Shown: piece after piece, positions 34,609 to 43,292 of the stretch
How the letters are laid out: every line of letters begins with the position of its first letter
Position numbering within the stretch: the first letter of the stretch is position 1
NCBI GenBank assembly: GCA_016709145.1
Contig: JADJEK010000009.1
Location: 1-64,000, forward strand
From: Planctomycetota bacterium
Lineage (GTDB): Bacteria; Planctomycetota; B15-G4; JADJEK01
Direction: 5' to 3'
DNA: 64,000 nucleotides
Translations under genes and position numbers: made by a program
Notes under the pieces: generated by a model
Told to the model about the DNA's origin: nothing
Databases searched by the model: none
Seen by the model: only the letters and a program-made list of their open reading frames with translations

Positions 34609-36347
34609 GCCAGCCGCTCCAGCGCTTCTTCGGCTTGCTGGCGCGCGAACAACTCGTGGTAGTGGCCCTTCGCCGCGAGCAGTTGCGCGGGGGCGCCGCG
34701 TTCGACGACCTTGCCTTCGTCGAGCACGACGACTTCGTCGCACAGCGCGAGCGCGGCGACGCGATGCGACACGAGCAACGCGGTCTTGCCGGTCAGCGCG
34801 CGCGTGAGTTCGCCGAGGATGCGTGACTCGGTCTCGGTGTCGACCGCCGACAGGCAGTCGTCGAGCACGAGGATGCGCGGACTCGTCGCCAGTGCGCGCG
34901 CGAGCGTCGAGCGTTGGCGCTGGCCGCCCGACAACGTCACGCCTCGTTCGCCGACGATCGAGTCGTAGCCGAGCGGCAACTCGGACAGTTCGGTGTCGAC
35001 GTGCGCGCGTGTCGCGGCTTCGCGCAGCGGCGCCATCGCTTCGTCGTCGCGGCCGAGCGCGAGGTTCGTGTTCACGCGATCGGCGAACAGGAACGCTTCC
35101 TGCGGCACGTAGCCGATCGCGCGGCGCAGCACGCGCGGATCGAACGTCGTGATGTCGACGCCGTCGACGAACGCCATGCCCGCCGGCACGTCGACGAGGC
35201 GCGGCAACACTTGCGCGAGCGTCGATTTGCCCGAACCGGTGCGCCCGGTGATGCCGAGCACCTTGCCGGCCGGGATGCGCAACGAGACGTGGTCGAGCGC
35301 CACGCGCTCGCCGAGCGTCAACGTCAGGTCCTTGAACTCGACGTCGCCACGAATCGATGCCGGGCGGAACGCGTCGTCGGTGATCACCAGCGCCGGCGCC
35401 GCGGCGAACAACTGCTCGAGGCGCGCCATCGACGCCTTGCCGCGTTGGTACATGCCGACCATCCAGCCGAGCGCGACCATGGGCCAGAACAGCAGTCCGA
35501 GGCACCAGTTGAAGAAGAAGAACTCGCCGACCGTGAGGTGGTCGAGGTAGAGCTCGACGCAACCGGCGCCGATCAGGACCAGCACGCCGAAGTCCTTGGC
35601 GCCGAGGATGAACGCCCACGAACGCGCGCGCATGTCGGCGACGCGGACTTGCTGCTTGCGGTAGTCCTCGGAGAAGCCGTCGAAGCGCCGCATCTCCTCG
35701 GGCTCGCGCCCGAACGCGCGGATCACGCGGACGCCCGCGAAGTTCTCCTGCGCGACGTTCGACAGCGACGACAGCGTCTCCTGGGCCTTGGTCGACTCGA
35801 CGTGGATCGGCTCGGCGTAGTGCTTCATCGCCCACGCGATCAACGCGATCGGCACGAGCAGCAGCAGCGCGAGTCGCCACGAGTAGATCGTCAGCATCAC
35901 GAGGACCGGCGGCAGCAGCGCGAGCGTCTCCGCCACGTACATCGTGCCGGGGCCGAGGAACATGCGGACCGCTTCGAGGTCCGACGTCAACCGCGCCATC
36001 AGGTCGCCGGTGCGTTGCGATTGGAACCAGGCCGGCGACAACTTCAGCAAGTGCGCGTAGAGGTCGTCACGCAGGTCCTGTTCGAAGCGACGCGACGCGC
36101 GCACCACGTACCAGCGCATCGCGAACTTGAACACGCCCTTCGCCAGGGCCAGTGCGATCACGATCGCGAAGTACGTCGCGAGCGAGTGCTTCAACGACCC
36201 GGACTTCAGGCCGTCGATCGCTTGCATCAAGAACCACGGGATCGCGAGCTCGATCGCGCGCGCGAACGGGATCGCGCCGAGGCCGAGCAGGAGATCGTGG
36301 CGATACCGCGGTGCGTACGCGAACGCGCGCTTGAAGTCGTTGCGCAT
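34605..36347 (-). CDS. ABC exporter half-transporter (degenerate ATP site)
   Basis: The 580-residue product has six membrane helices (about 15-300) and a nucleotide-binding domain (about 330-570) with Walker A GRTGSGKST and signature LSGGQRQRS. Walker B is ILVLDDCLSAVD: the catalytic Glu is replaced by Asp, as in heterodimeric exporters such as TM287/288 or BmrCD, where one of the two ATP sites is non-hydrolytic. Its partner downstream keeps Glu. Substrate specificity cannot be deduced. The gene starts 21 bases after the radical SAM gene ends, on the same strand. Confidence 0.93.
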   Translation of the reverse strand: MRNDFKRAFAYAPRYRHDLLLGLGAIPFARAIELAIPWFLMQAIDGLKSGSLKHSLATYFAIVIALALAKGVFKFAMRWYVVRASRRFEQDLRDDLYAHLLKLSPAWFQSQRTGDLMARLTSDLEAVRMFLGPGTMYVAETLALLPPVLVMLTIYSWRLALLLLVPIALIAWAMKHYAEPIHVESTKAQETLSSLSNVAQENFAGVRVIRAFGREPEEMRRFDGFSEDYRKQQVRVADMRARSWAFILGAKDFGVLVLIGAGCVELYLDHLTVGEFFFFNWCLGLLFWPMVALGWMVGMYQRGKASMARLEQLFAAAPALVITDDAFRPASIRGDVEFKDLTLTLGERVALDHVSLRIPAGKVLGITGRTGSGKSTLAQVLPRLVDVPAGMAFVDGVDITTFDPRVLRRAIGYVPQEAFLFADRVNTNLALGRDDEAMAPLREAATRAHVDTELSELPLGYDSIVGERGVTLSGGQRQRSTLARALATSPRILVLDDCLSAVDTETESRILGELTRALTGKTALLVSHRVAALALCDEVVVLDEGKVVERGAPAQLLAAKGHYHELFARQQAEEALERLA

Positions 36348-36368
36348 GGGCGAGGGACCGTGAGCCGA

Positions 36369-38348
36369 TCAGGCGACGGGCGTGGCCTCCGCGTCGTGGA
36401 CGGTCGCGCTGTTGGGTCGCGGCGCGACCGCGTACGTCTTGTTCATCAAGCGATCGCCGAGGAAGTGCATCGAGTCCTTCGGCTTGTCGCTCGGCAACGG
36501 GAAGCCGCGCTTGAAGTGGAAGCACAACTTCGCCTCGACGCCGCACGCGTGGCAGCGCGGGCCGAAGCAGTCGGCCGACGGCTCGGCGCGACCCGAGCGT
36601 TCCCATTCCTTCAGCAGGAACTTCTTCTCGACGCCGGGCGCGATGTGGTCCCACGGCAGTGGATCGGCCGGATCGAGCGTGGCGTTGACCATGCGTTCGA
36701 CGTCGAGGCCCGTCGAGTCGAACGCGGCTTGCCACGCGTCCCAACGGAAGCCTTCGTCCCAGGCGTCGAAGCGCGCGCCGTTGCGATACGCGGCGAGCAT
36801 CGTCGCGCCGAGTCGGCGGTCGCCGCGTGCGAGCACGGCTTCGAGCGTCGACGACTCGGCCTTGTGGAACTTGAACGCGACTTTGCGGTTCGTGCACGCC
36901 GCGCGCAGCATCTGCTGGCGTTCCTTGACCTCGTCGACGCCGAGCATGCGCGCCCACTGGAACGGCGTGAACGGCTTCGGCACGAAGTTCGACACGGTCA
37001 CGTTGACGAACGCGTTGGGCTTGCCGGTGCGCTGCCGGCGCATGCGCGAGACCTCGTCGGCCATACCGTAGATCGCCTGCACGTCCTCGGCGGTCTCGGC
37101 CGGGTTGCCGATCATGAAGTAGAGCTTCACCAGGTCCCAACCGTGGTCGAACGCGGCGCCCGCGGTCTGCAGCAGGTCCTCGTTCTTGATCTCCTTCGAC
37201 AGGATCCTGCGCAAGTGGTCGGTGCCGACTTCCGGCGCCATCGTCAGGCCGGCCTTGCGCACGGTCTTCATGCGGCCGGGCAGAAGTGCGAGTTGTTGCG
37301 TCACGCGCAAGCTCGGCAGCGCGAGGCCGACGCGGACTTTCGCGAACTCTTCGTCGCACGACGCCAGCAGATCGAGGATCGCGGGGTAGTCGCCCGACGA
37401 CAGCGATTGCAGCGAGACCTCGTCGTAGCCCGTGTTCTTCAGCGTCTCGAGCGCGATCTCGACGATGCGCTTCGGGCTGCGCGCGCGCACCGGCCGCTTC
37501 AGCATGCCGGCCTGGCAGAAGCGGCAGCCGCGCGTACAGCCGCGCATGATCTCGACCATGACGCGATCGTGGACGACGCGCGTGGCCGGCACGATCGGCG
37601 CGGTGGGGACGAAGCAGGATTCGAAGTCGAACACCTGCGCGCCGTCGACCACCGCGGGAACGTCGTCCCGCGTCGGGAGCAGGCCGGCGTAGGAGCCGTC
37701 GCTGGTGTAGGCCGGTTCGTAGAAGCGCGGGACGTAGCAGTACGGATGACGACGAGCGATCTCGAGCAGCGTGTCGGCGCGCGACGCGCCGGCGGACTTG
37801 CACGCGTCGACGGTCCTCAGGAACTCGATCGCGGCTTCCTCGCCGTCGCCGATGAAGAACACGTCGACGAAATCGGCGAGGGGTTCGGGATGCGTCGCAC
37901 CCGAGCCGCCCGCGATGACGATCGGGTCGCGCTCGCCGCGTTCTCGCGCGAGCAGCGGCACGCCGCCGAGGTCGAGCATGTAGAGCACGTTCGAGTAGGT
38001 CAGCTCGCTCTGCAGCGAGAAGCCGAGGACGTCGAGCTCGGACAGCGGCGTGTGCGACTCGCGCGTCGCCAACGGGATGCCGCGGCGCTTCAGCTCGTCG
38101 CCCATGTCCATCCACGGCGCGAACGCGCGCTCGCACCAGACGAAGTCGAGCGTGTTCATGACGCCGTAGAGGATCTTGAGCCCGAGGTGGCTCATGCCGA
38201 CGTCGTAGGAATCCGGGAACGCGATGGCGACGCGCAGGCGGACCTGTGCCGGGTCCTTGACCACGGCGTTCCATTCGCGCCCGACGTACTGCGCAGGAGT
38301 CTTGACCGACGCCAGGAACGGACGGATACGATCCAGCACGCTCGACAT
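36369..38348 (-). CDS. Radical SAM protein of the TIGR03960 type
   Basis: The 659-residue product has an N-terminal B12-binding-like region (LRVAIAFPDSYDVGMSHLGL) and a radical SAM core with the 4Fe-4S motif CTRGCRFC (Cys271, Cys275, Cys278). A C-terminal domain ends in a Cys-rich part (CFGPRCHACGVEAKLC). This is the layout of TIGR03960 proteins, which often accompany a DUF2344 protein and RNase E/G; neither is next to it here. The reaction is not established. ATG 38348 starts SSVLDRIRPFLASVK, the usual family N-terminus; 17 upstream codons are open. Confidence 0.9.
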   Translation of the reverse strand: MSSVLDRIRPFLASVKTPAQYVGREWNAVVKDPAQVRLRVAIAFPDSYDVGMSHLGLKILYGVMNTLDFVWCERAFAPWMDMGDELKRRGIPLATRESHTPLSELDVLGFSLQSELTYSNVLYMLDLGGVPLLARERGERDPIVIAGGSGATHPEPLADFVDVFFIGDGEEAAIEFLRTVDACKSAGASRADTLLEIARRHPYCYVPRFYEPAYTSDGSYAGLLPTRDDVPAVVDGAQVFDFESCFVPTAPIVPATRVVHDRVMVEIMRGCTRGCRFCQAGMLKRPVRARSPKRIVEIALETLKNTGYDEVSLQSLSSGDYPAILDLLASCDEEFAKVRVGLALPSLRVTQQLALLPGRMKTVRKAGLTMAPEVGTDHLRRILSKEIKNEDLLQTAGAAFDHGWDLVKLYFMIGNPAETAEDVQAIYGMADEVSRMRRQRTGKPNAFVNVTVSNFVPKPFTPFQWARMLGVDEVKERQQMLRAACTNRKVAFKFHKAESSTLEAVLARGDRRLGATMLAAYRNGARFDAWDEGFRWDAWQAAFDSTGLDVERMVNATLDPADPLPWDHIAPGVEKKFLLKEWERSGRAEPSADCFGPRCHACGVEAKLCFHFKRGFPLPSDKPKDSMHFLGDRLMNKTYAVAPRPNSATVHDAEATPVA

Positions 38349-38426
38349 GAGACGCTCCGCGAACGACGCCGAGTCCGAACTGACCCGGGCGCGGACCATT
38401 TAAGAGCAAACGAGGACGGGACTCGG

Positions 38427-39806
38427 TTGGCAAACGTGGCTGTTCGCGTCTTCGTCGCGGCCGTGCTCGCGGCCCTCGGACCGGTGTCGGCCACGCTCGC
38501 GCAGCCATCACCACCCGGGCCGTCACCCGGGCCAGCACCCGGGCCAGCACCCGGGCCAGCACCCGGGCCAGCACCCGGGCTCGCGCCGGGGCCGGAGTCG
38601 GCGGCGGCCGTCGATCGCGTGCTCGCGCGCGTGGAACGACTGACCGGCCGCACGTTCTCGACGCGGCCGCGCGTGGACGTCCTCGACGTCGAAGCCTGGC
38701 GCGTCCGCGTCGCGGAGCGCTTCGCCGCGCGGATGCGACCGCAGACCCTGAACGGACTCGGCGCGACGCTGCGAGTTCTCGGAGTCGTCGCACCCGACGT
38801 CGACCTCGGCTCGATCTGGGCCGAGTGGGCCACGCCGCAGAGCGGCGCGTACTTCGACGTCGGGCGGGACACGCTCGTCGTCGGCCTGGGCGTAGCCGAG
38901 CCGCTGCGCGATCATGGGGAACTCGTGCGCGCGGCGTTGCTCGCGTTGCGATCCGAAACGGTCGACCTCTCCGCGCTCGAGGCGCAGGACGCCACGCTGG
39001 TGTCCGATCGGGCGCGCGCGTTCGAAGCGCTCGCCGAAGGCGAAGTGCGGTACTGGACGCGCCGCTACGGCATGTTGTTCTCGGACGAGCTCGCCGACGA
39101 GTTCGTTTCGCGCGCCACGACCGAATGGACGCACGAGCTCGTGCCGATCGCTCCCGCGCGCGTGCCCGCGTTCGTCGTCGCGCACGCGACGTTCGCCGCC
39201 GAAGCCGGGGAGCGCTACGTCGAAGCCTTGCACGACGCCGGCGGACTCGAAGCCATCGAGCGCGCGTGGCGTTTGCCGCCGCGTTCGACCGAGCAAGTGC
39301 TGTGGCCGGACAAGACGCACGACGCCGAGGGCGTCGACGAACCGCATGCCGTCGTCGCACGCGACATCGTCGATCTGCTGCCGCAGGGATTCGCGCCATG
39401 CTTCGACGGTGAGTTCGGCGCGGCCGGCAGCGAACTCGTGCTGCGCCTCGGCGCCGACCCGACGCGGGCGCTGCTCGCGCAACGCGGGTTCGGCGGGGAC
39501 CGCATGCGTTCCTACGCGCACGCGGACGGTCGCGTGATCGTGCAGTGGGTCGTCGCGTCCGACACCACGGCCGACGCGATCGAGTCGTTCGACGCGGCGC
39601 GCAAGCTGCTCGAGCGCATGTACGCGCCGACGAAGGACGCCGCGAACCGGGTCGTCGTCGACGGCGCGCAGACCGACGCGCGCGCGACGACGCTGGCCGA
39701 CGAAGTGCTCGGCAGTGTGCACCGCAAGGCAGACACGATCGTGCTGTTCACCGGACTCGATCAGTCGATCGACGTCGAGCGACTGGCGCTGCGCGCCCTC
39801 GAGTAG
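38427..39806 (+). CDS. Secreted gluzincin-like pseudoprotease
   Basis: The 459-residue product has a signal peptide (VFVAAVLAALGPVSATLA) and a Pro-Gly-Pro-Ala linker coded by 12-bp tandem repeats. A globular region follows whose spacing recalls secreted gluzincin-like proteins: EALAEGEVRYWTRRY, then RYVEALHDAGGLEAIERAW and RSTEQVLWPDK, as in families with (E/D)GxAxxx and PxSTEQILHPEKY. The expected HExxH zinc motif is missing at its place (ELVRAALLALRSE), so catalysis is unlikely. TTG 38427 follows GAGGA at 38412 by 10 bases; a GTG at 38436 is possible. It is convergent with the next gene (16-base gap). Confidence 0.6.
   Translation: MANVAVRVFVAAVLAALGPVSATLAQPSPPGPSPGPAPGPAPGPAPGPAPGLAPGPESAAAVDRVLARVERLTGRTFSTRPRVDVLDVEAWRVRVAERFAARMRPQTLNGLGATLRVLGVVAPDVDLGSIWAEWATPQSGAYFDVGRDTLVVGLGVAEPLRDHGELVRAALLALRSETVDLSALEAQDATLVSDRARAFEALAEGEVRYWTRRYGMLFSDELADEFVSRATTEWTHELVPIAPARVPAFVVAHATFAAEAGERYVEALHDAGGLEAIERAWRLPPRSTEQVLWPDKTHDAEGVDEPHAVVARDIVDLLPQGFAPCFDGEFGAAGSELVLRLGADPTRALLAQRGFGGDRMRSYAHADGRVIVQWVVASDTTADAIESFDAARKLLERMYAPTKDAANRVVVDGAQTDARATTLADEVLGSVHRKADTIVLFTGLDQSIDVERLALRALE
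38513..38584 (+). repeat. Tandem 12-bp repeat inside a coding sequence
   Basis: Six direct units of 12 bp (consensus ACCCGGGCCAGC) run in frame. Four units are identical; the first ends GTC and the last CTCGC. They encode a PGPA linker after the signal peptide. Each unit contains the palindrome CCCGGG. Confidence 0.95.
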
Positions 39807-39822
39807 TCGGGGCAGGCGCCGA

Positions 39823-41118
39823 TCACGCACCCGGACGCGGCGTGAACACGCGGCGCGCTGGATGCGCTCCGTAGTTGCCGAGCAGCAGCAGGTCCTTCTG
39901 CGGCACGTACCAGCGGTTCAGCGTCTTGCGATCGCCCTCGTCGCCTTCCAGTTGGATCATCGAATCGACCAACTCGTCGGCCAACGCTTCGGCCGAGCGC
40001 GTATCGCGATCGACGTGCGCGAGTCGCGCGTCCTGCGCCGAACTCGCGCTGAACTCGAAGCGCTCCTCCCACGGCAGCCTCACGCTGGTCGCGAACTGCC
40101 CGACGAGTTCGGGGCAGACCGAGTACGTCAGGCGCGGATCGACGCTGAGGGCGAACAGATCGCTGCCTTCTTCGCGCGTCTGCAAGTCCTCGAGGAACTG
40201 CTGTGCGTCGCGTGGGTCCTTCAACATGACCAACGTCTGGCGATCGTGGTCGGGCCGATAGGGATCGGGCTCGGCGCCGAGGCGCTCGGCGAGCGCGAGT
40301 GCGAGCGGCTTCATCGAGTCGTGGATCCACTGCACGCGCCCCGGCACGACGTCGACCGCGGCGAGCAGGCTCTCGAGTCGACGCAGCATGCCGGCGAGAT
40401 AGTCGAGTCCGGCCGTGAACGCCGGCAACGGCTCGCGATCGTTGCGCGCGACGTGCAGCAGCGCCGCGCCGTGCGCGACGTACAGCCACTCGCGCGGCCC
40501 GAACTCGCCCTTGCGCGTCATGCGTTCCGCGCGCGCGAGGAGTTGCGCGAGCGCGTCGATCTGCGCGTCGGCGTCGGCATCGCCCTGCGGCGCCGACAAG
40601 CGGTCGAAATCGGCGCGCGCCGCGTCGAGCTCCCGCGCGAACACGCGGGCTTGGACGAGCAACGCTCGCGCGGCGAATCCCATCGCGCCGTGCGTCGTGT
40701 CGTCGTCCGCGACGCGCTCGAGCAACGGCAACGCGGCGCGGAATTCGCCGGCGGCGCAGCGCGCGAACGCGAGTTCGTAGGCGACCTGCTGTTGGTGCGG
40801 CAGCGCGGCGTGGCAGCGCGCGAGGAACGCGGTGCCGACGCGCGGCAGCCCGGACTCGACGAACCAATAACCAAGGTCGAACAGTGCCTGGACGTCCCCA
40901 GGATCCTGGGCCAAGGCCTGGAACAGTGCGGTCTCGCGCTCGGCGCGCAGGCGTTCCGCCACGCGGGCGGCCAGGGCCAGGGCCTCGACGTGCGCCGGTT
41001 CGACGGCGAACACGTCGAACAGCAGGCGCAGGGCGTCGCGCGGCGCGGCCTTCTCCTTGGCGAGCGCGTGCGTGACCAGGGTCGAAACGTCGAGTTGTGT
41101 CGGTTCCGTGGGTTCCAT
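39823..41118 (-). CDS. TPR-type helical protein of unknown function
   Basis: The 431-residue product has an N-terminal half rich in Ala and Leu with tetratricopeptide-like helices (about 25-170, for example VQALFDLGYWFVESGLPRVG and YELAFARCAAGEFRAALPLL). A C-terminal mixed region follows in which no family is recognised (LTYSVCPELVGQFATSVRL, GDRKTLNRWYVPQKDLLLLG). No signal peptide is seen, so it is probably cytoplasmic. ATG 41118 was chosen because upstream codons of this open frame show no coding pattern. It diverges from parA with 144 bases between. Confidence 0.65.
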   Translation of the reverse strand: MEPTEPTQLDVSTLVTHALAKEKAAPRDALRLLFDVFAVEPAHVEALALAARVAERLRAERETALFQALAQDPGDVQALFDLGYWFVESGLPRVGTAFLARCHAALPHQQQVAYELAFARCAAGEFRAALPLLERVADDDTTHGAMGFAARALLVQARVFARELDAARADFDRLSAPQGDADADAQIDALAQLLARAERMTRKGEFGPREWLYVAHGAALLHVARNDREPLPAFTAGLDYLAGMLRRLESLLAAVDVVPGRVQWIHDSMKPLALALAERLGAEPDPYRPDHDRQTLVMLKDPRDAQQFLEDLQTREEGSDLFALSVDPRLTYSVCPELVGQFATSVRLPWEERFEFSASSAQDARLAHVDRDTRSAEALADELVDSMIQLEGDEGDRKTLNRWYVPQKDLLLLGNYGAHPARRVFTPRPGA

Positions 41119-41262
41119 GGCCGGGAGAGTACCCGGCCAATCGATCGAAGGCCTGTGCGGCCTCGGGGCTTCCGTTCGGTCCCGAAACGATCGCGCGAGG
41201 CCGGCGGATGACTCCGCACCGTCGAACCGTACACTGTCGGCCTTCGCGTCCGGAGCGGGCCC

Positions 41263-42051
41263 TTGCGCATCACAGCGGTGATCAATCAGAAGGGTGGCGT
41301 CGGCAAGACGACCACGACCGTGAACCTGGGTGCGGCACTCGCTCGCAAGGGTCTGCGCGTGCTCTTGGTCGACCTCGACCCGCAAGCGAACTTGACCGCG
41401 CACCTGATGATGGACCACGCGCAGGTCCGCACCACGACCTACGACCTGCTGATGGGTGACGCGCCGCTCGCGGACGTCGCGCGACCGACGGCGATCGAGG
41501 GACTGTTCCTGGTCCCGAGCGCCGGCGACCTCGCGGGAGCCGAAGTCGAACTGGCGAACGAGATCGGGCGGGAGTACTTCCTCAAGGACCGTCTGCAGAA
41601 AGCCGATGAGAGAACCGCGGTGTTCGACGAAGTACTCGTCGACTGTCCGCCGTCGCTCGGTCTGCTCGCGATCAACGCGCTCACGGCCGCCGACGAGGCT
41701 CTGGTTCCGTTGCAGGCGGAGTTCTTCGCGCTGCAAGGAATGGCGCGCTACCTCGAGGTCCAGAACCTCGTGAAGGAGCGCCTCAATCCGAACCTGCGCC
41801 TCGGCGGCATCGTGATCTGCATGTGGAAGGGGCAGGCCAACCTCTCGCACGAAGTGCGCGAGGAAGTGAAGAAGTCGTTCGGCGAAGTGTTGTTCGAGAC
41901 GGTGATCCGCCAGAACGTGAAGCTGGCCGAGGCGCCGTCCGCCGGGAAGACGATCTTCGAGTACGCGGCGGACAGTAACGGCGCGCAGGACTACGAGGCT
42001 TTGGCCGACGAGTTCCTCGCGCGTCGCGGCGTGCCCAAGCCGACCGCGTGA
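41263..42051 (+). CDS. parA: ParA/Soj-family ATPase
   Basis: ParA ATPases position chromosomes, plasmids or protein clusters along the nucleoid. The 262-residue product has the deviant Walker A KGGVGKTT with Lys10 and Lys15, the VDLDPQANLT motif, and EVLVDCPPSLGLLAIN, with usual length for chromosomal Soj. The start is TTG, with GGAG at 41252-41255. No parB and no parS-like palindrome was noticed nearby; the next gene encodes a secreted coiled-coil protein. It could be the chromosomal ParA separated from ParB, or an orphan ParA that positions another cargo. Confidence 0.9.
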   Translation: MRITAVINQKGGVGKTTTTVNLGAALARKGLRVLLVDLDPQANLTAHLMMDHAQVRTTTYDLLMGDAPLADVARPTAIEGLFLVPSAGDLAGAEVELANEIGREYFLKDRLQKADERTAVFDEVLVDCPPSLGLLAINALTAADEALVPLQAEFFALQGMARYLEVQNLVKERLNPNLRLGGIVICMWKGQANLSHEVREEVKKSFGEVLFETVIRQNVKLAEAPSAGKTIFEYAADSNGAQDYEALADEFLARRGVPKPTA

Positions 42052-42090
42052 CCCGCCGCGCTCCCGCGCGGCACAGCGCGAGGTGCGAAC

Positions 42091-43116
42091 ATGAAGCGAA
42101 TCGTGACGATGGCGGTGGTCGTGGTGTCGAGCGTGGCTCTGCTTTCGGGCGGCGTGCTGGCCGGGGACAAGGTCGTGAAGGGCGCCAAGCCCGCCGCGCA
42201 ACCGAAAGCGAAGGCCGCGGCGAAGTCCAACGCCAAGGCTCCGTCGAAGTCCGGCATCGCCACCGTGTCGATGGTCGCGTCGCGCACCGACGGTGGCGCG
42301 AACGAGTTCGTCTCGTACCAGGTCAAGCTCGTCACGAATTGGGGCGAAGAGTTCACCGGCGTCGTGCGCCGCACGAAGTCGTTGGACGAGAAGTTCGACA
42401 AGGACGCGACGCTGCAAGGCAGCGCGTTCGCGCCCGACGAGTTCGTCGAGGTGCGCTGGTTCAACGGGCTGAACGGCTCGATCGGGTTCCGCTTCCGCGA
42501 CGTCAAGTCGATCGAGCGACTCGAGAAACTCACGAACGAACACATCGCGAAGATCGAGACCAAGCAGACCGACGATCGCTCGAAGCGATTGGAGAAGGAG
42601 AAGGTCCGGCTCGCCGTGGTCTCCGAGCAACGCGCGGCCAAGAAGGCCGCCGAAGCGGCGGTCGCGGCCAAGGAAGCCGACGCGAAGGCCAAGAAGGCCG
42701 TCGCCGAACTCGAGTCGCCGCCGCAGTACAAGGCGTGGCTCGATCGCTTCCCGCCCGAGAAGGGCTGGATCCCGGCGAAGAAGTCGCAGCTCTACTACAA
42801 CCAGGTCGTGCTCGGGACCGGCGCGCTGAAGCCCGACGAGAAGGACTGGCTCGATCATTACGAGGAGTGGAAGGCTGCGTTCGATTGGTGGAGCGCGGAA
42901 CAGAAGGCGCTGACGGGCCAGGACCCGCCGGCCGGTACGGACAATCCGGGCCACGCCACGGGCGCGATCGACGGCGAGAACGCGCTGAAGCTGCGCGAAT
43001 TGCCGGCCGCGATCGAGCACGACGGCAAGACGCCGCCGGTGCCGACGGACGCGAAGGACAAGCCCTCCACGCTCGACCCCGCGGTCACACCGCCGGTGAA
43101 GACCGACGGGATGTGA
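42091..43116 (+). CDS. Secreted coiled-coil protein of unknown function
   Basis: The 341-residue product has a signal peptide (VTMAVVVVSSVALLSGGVLA), a Lys/Ala-rich basic segment (28-55), a small beta region (VSYQVKLVTNWGEEFTGVV) and a coiled coil of K, E and A (about 150-210). A C-terminal domain with aromatic pairs follows (YEEWKAAFDWWSAEQ), ending in a Pro/Asp-rich tail. No family is recognised. It follows parA by 39 bases in the same direction; co-transcription is possible but a functional link is not evident. Confidence 0.7.
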   Translation: MKRIVTMAVVVVSSVALLSGGVLAGDKVVKGAKPAAQPKAKAAAKSNAKAPSKSGIATVSMVASRTDGGANEFVSYQVKLVTNWGEEFTGVVRRTKSLDEKFDKDATLQGSAFAPDEFVEVRWFNGLNGSIGFRFRDVKSIERLEKLTNEHIAKIETKQTDDRSKRLEKEKVRLAVVSEQRAAKKAAEAAVAAKEADAKAKKAVAELESPPQYKAWLDRFPPEKGWIPAKKSQLYYNQVVLGTGALKPDEKDWLDHYEEWKAAFDWWSAEQKALTGQDPPAGTDNPGHATGAIDGENALKLRELPAAIEHDGKTPPVPTDAKDKPSTLDPAVTPPVKTDGM

Positions 43117-43292
43117 AGCGAGCGTGAGCGCTCGCGACCGCGGATCCGCAGGAACCGGCTGCTAGAGTCTGCGCGCCCGTTCTCGTGGCGTGAGGCTCCG
43201 CTCTGAACGTCGAATCCCGCACGCGCAACTCCGCCGTCGTCGCGCTGGTACGTCGTGCGGCGTCGAGCGAACGCGGCATCGGACTCGGGCTC

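Noticed and set aside
34914..38426. Upstream extension of the frame of the gluzincin-like protein through the ABC and radical SAM genes
   Set aside because: It is antisense to two recognised genes and ends in the real signal peptide at 38427.
38513..38584. CRISPR-like array
   Set aside because: The units are 12 bp, without spacers, and translate in frame as a PGPA linker.
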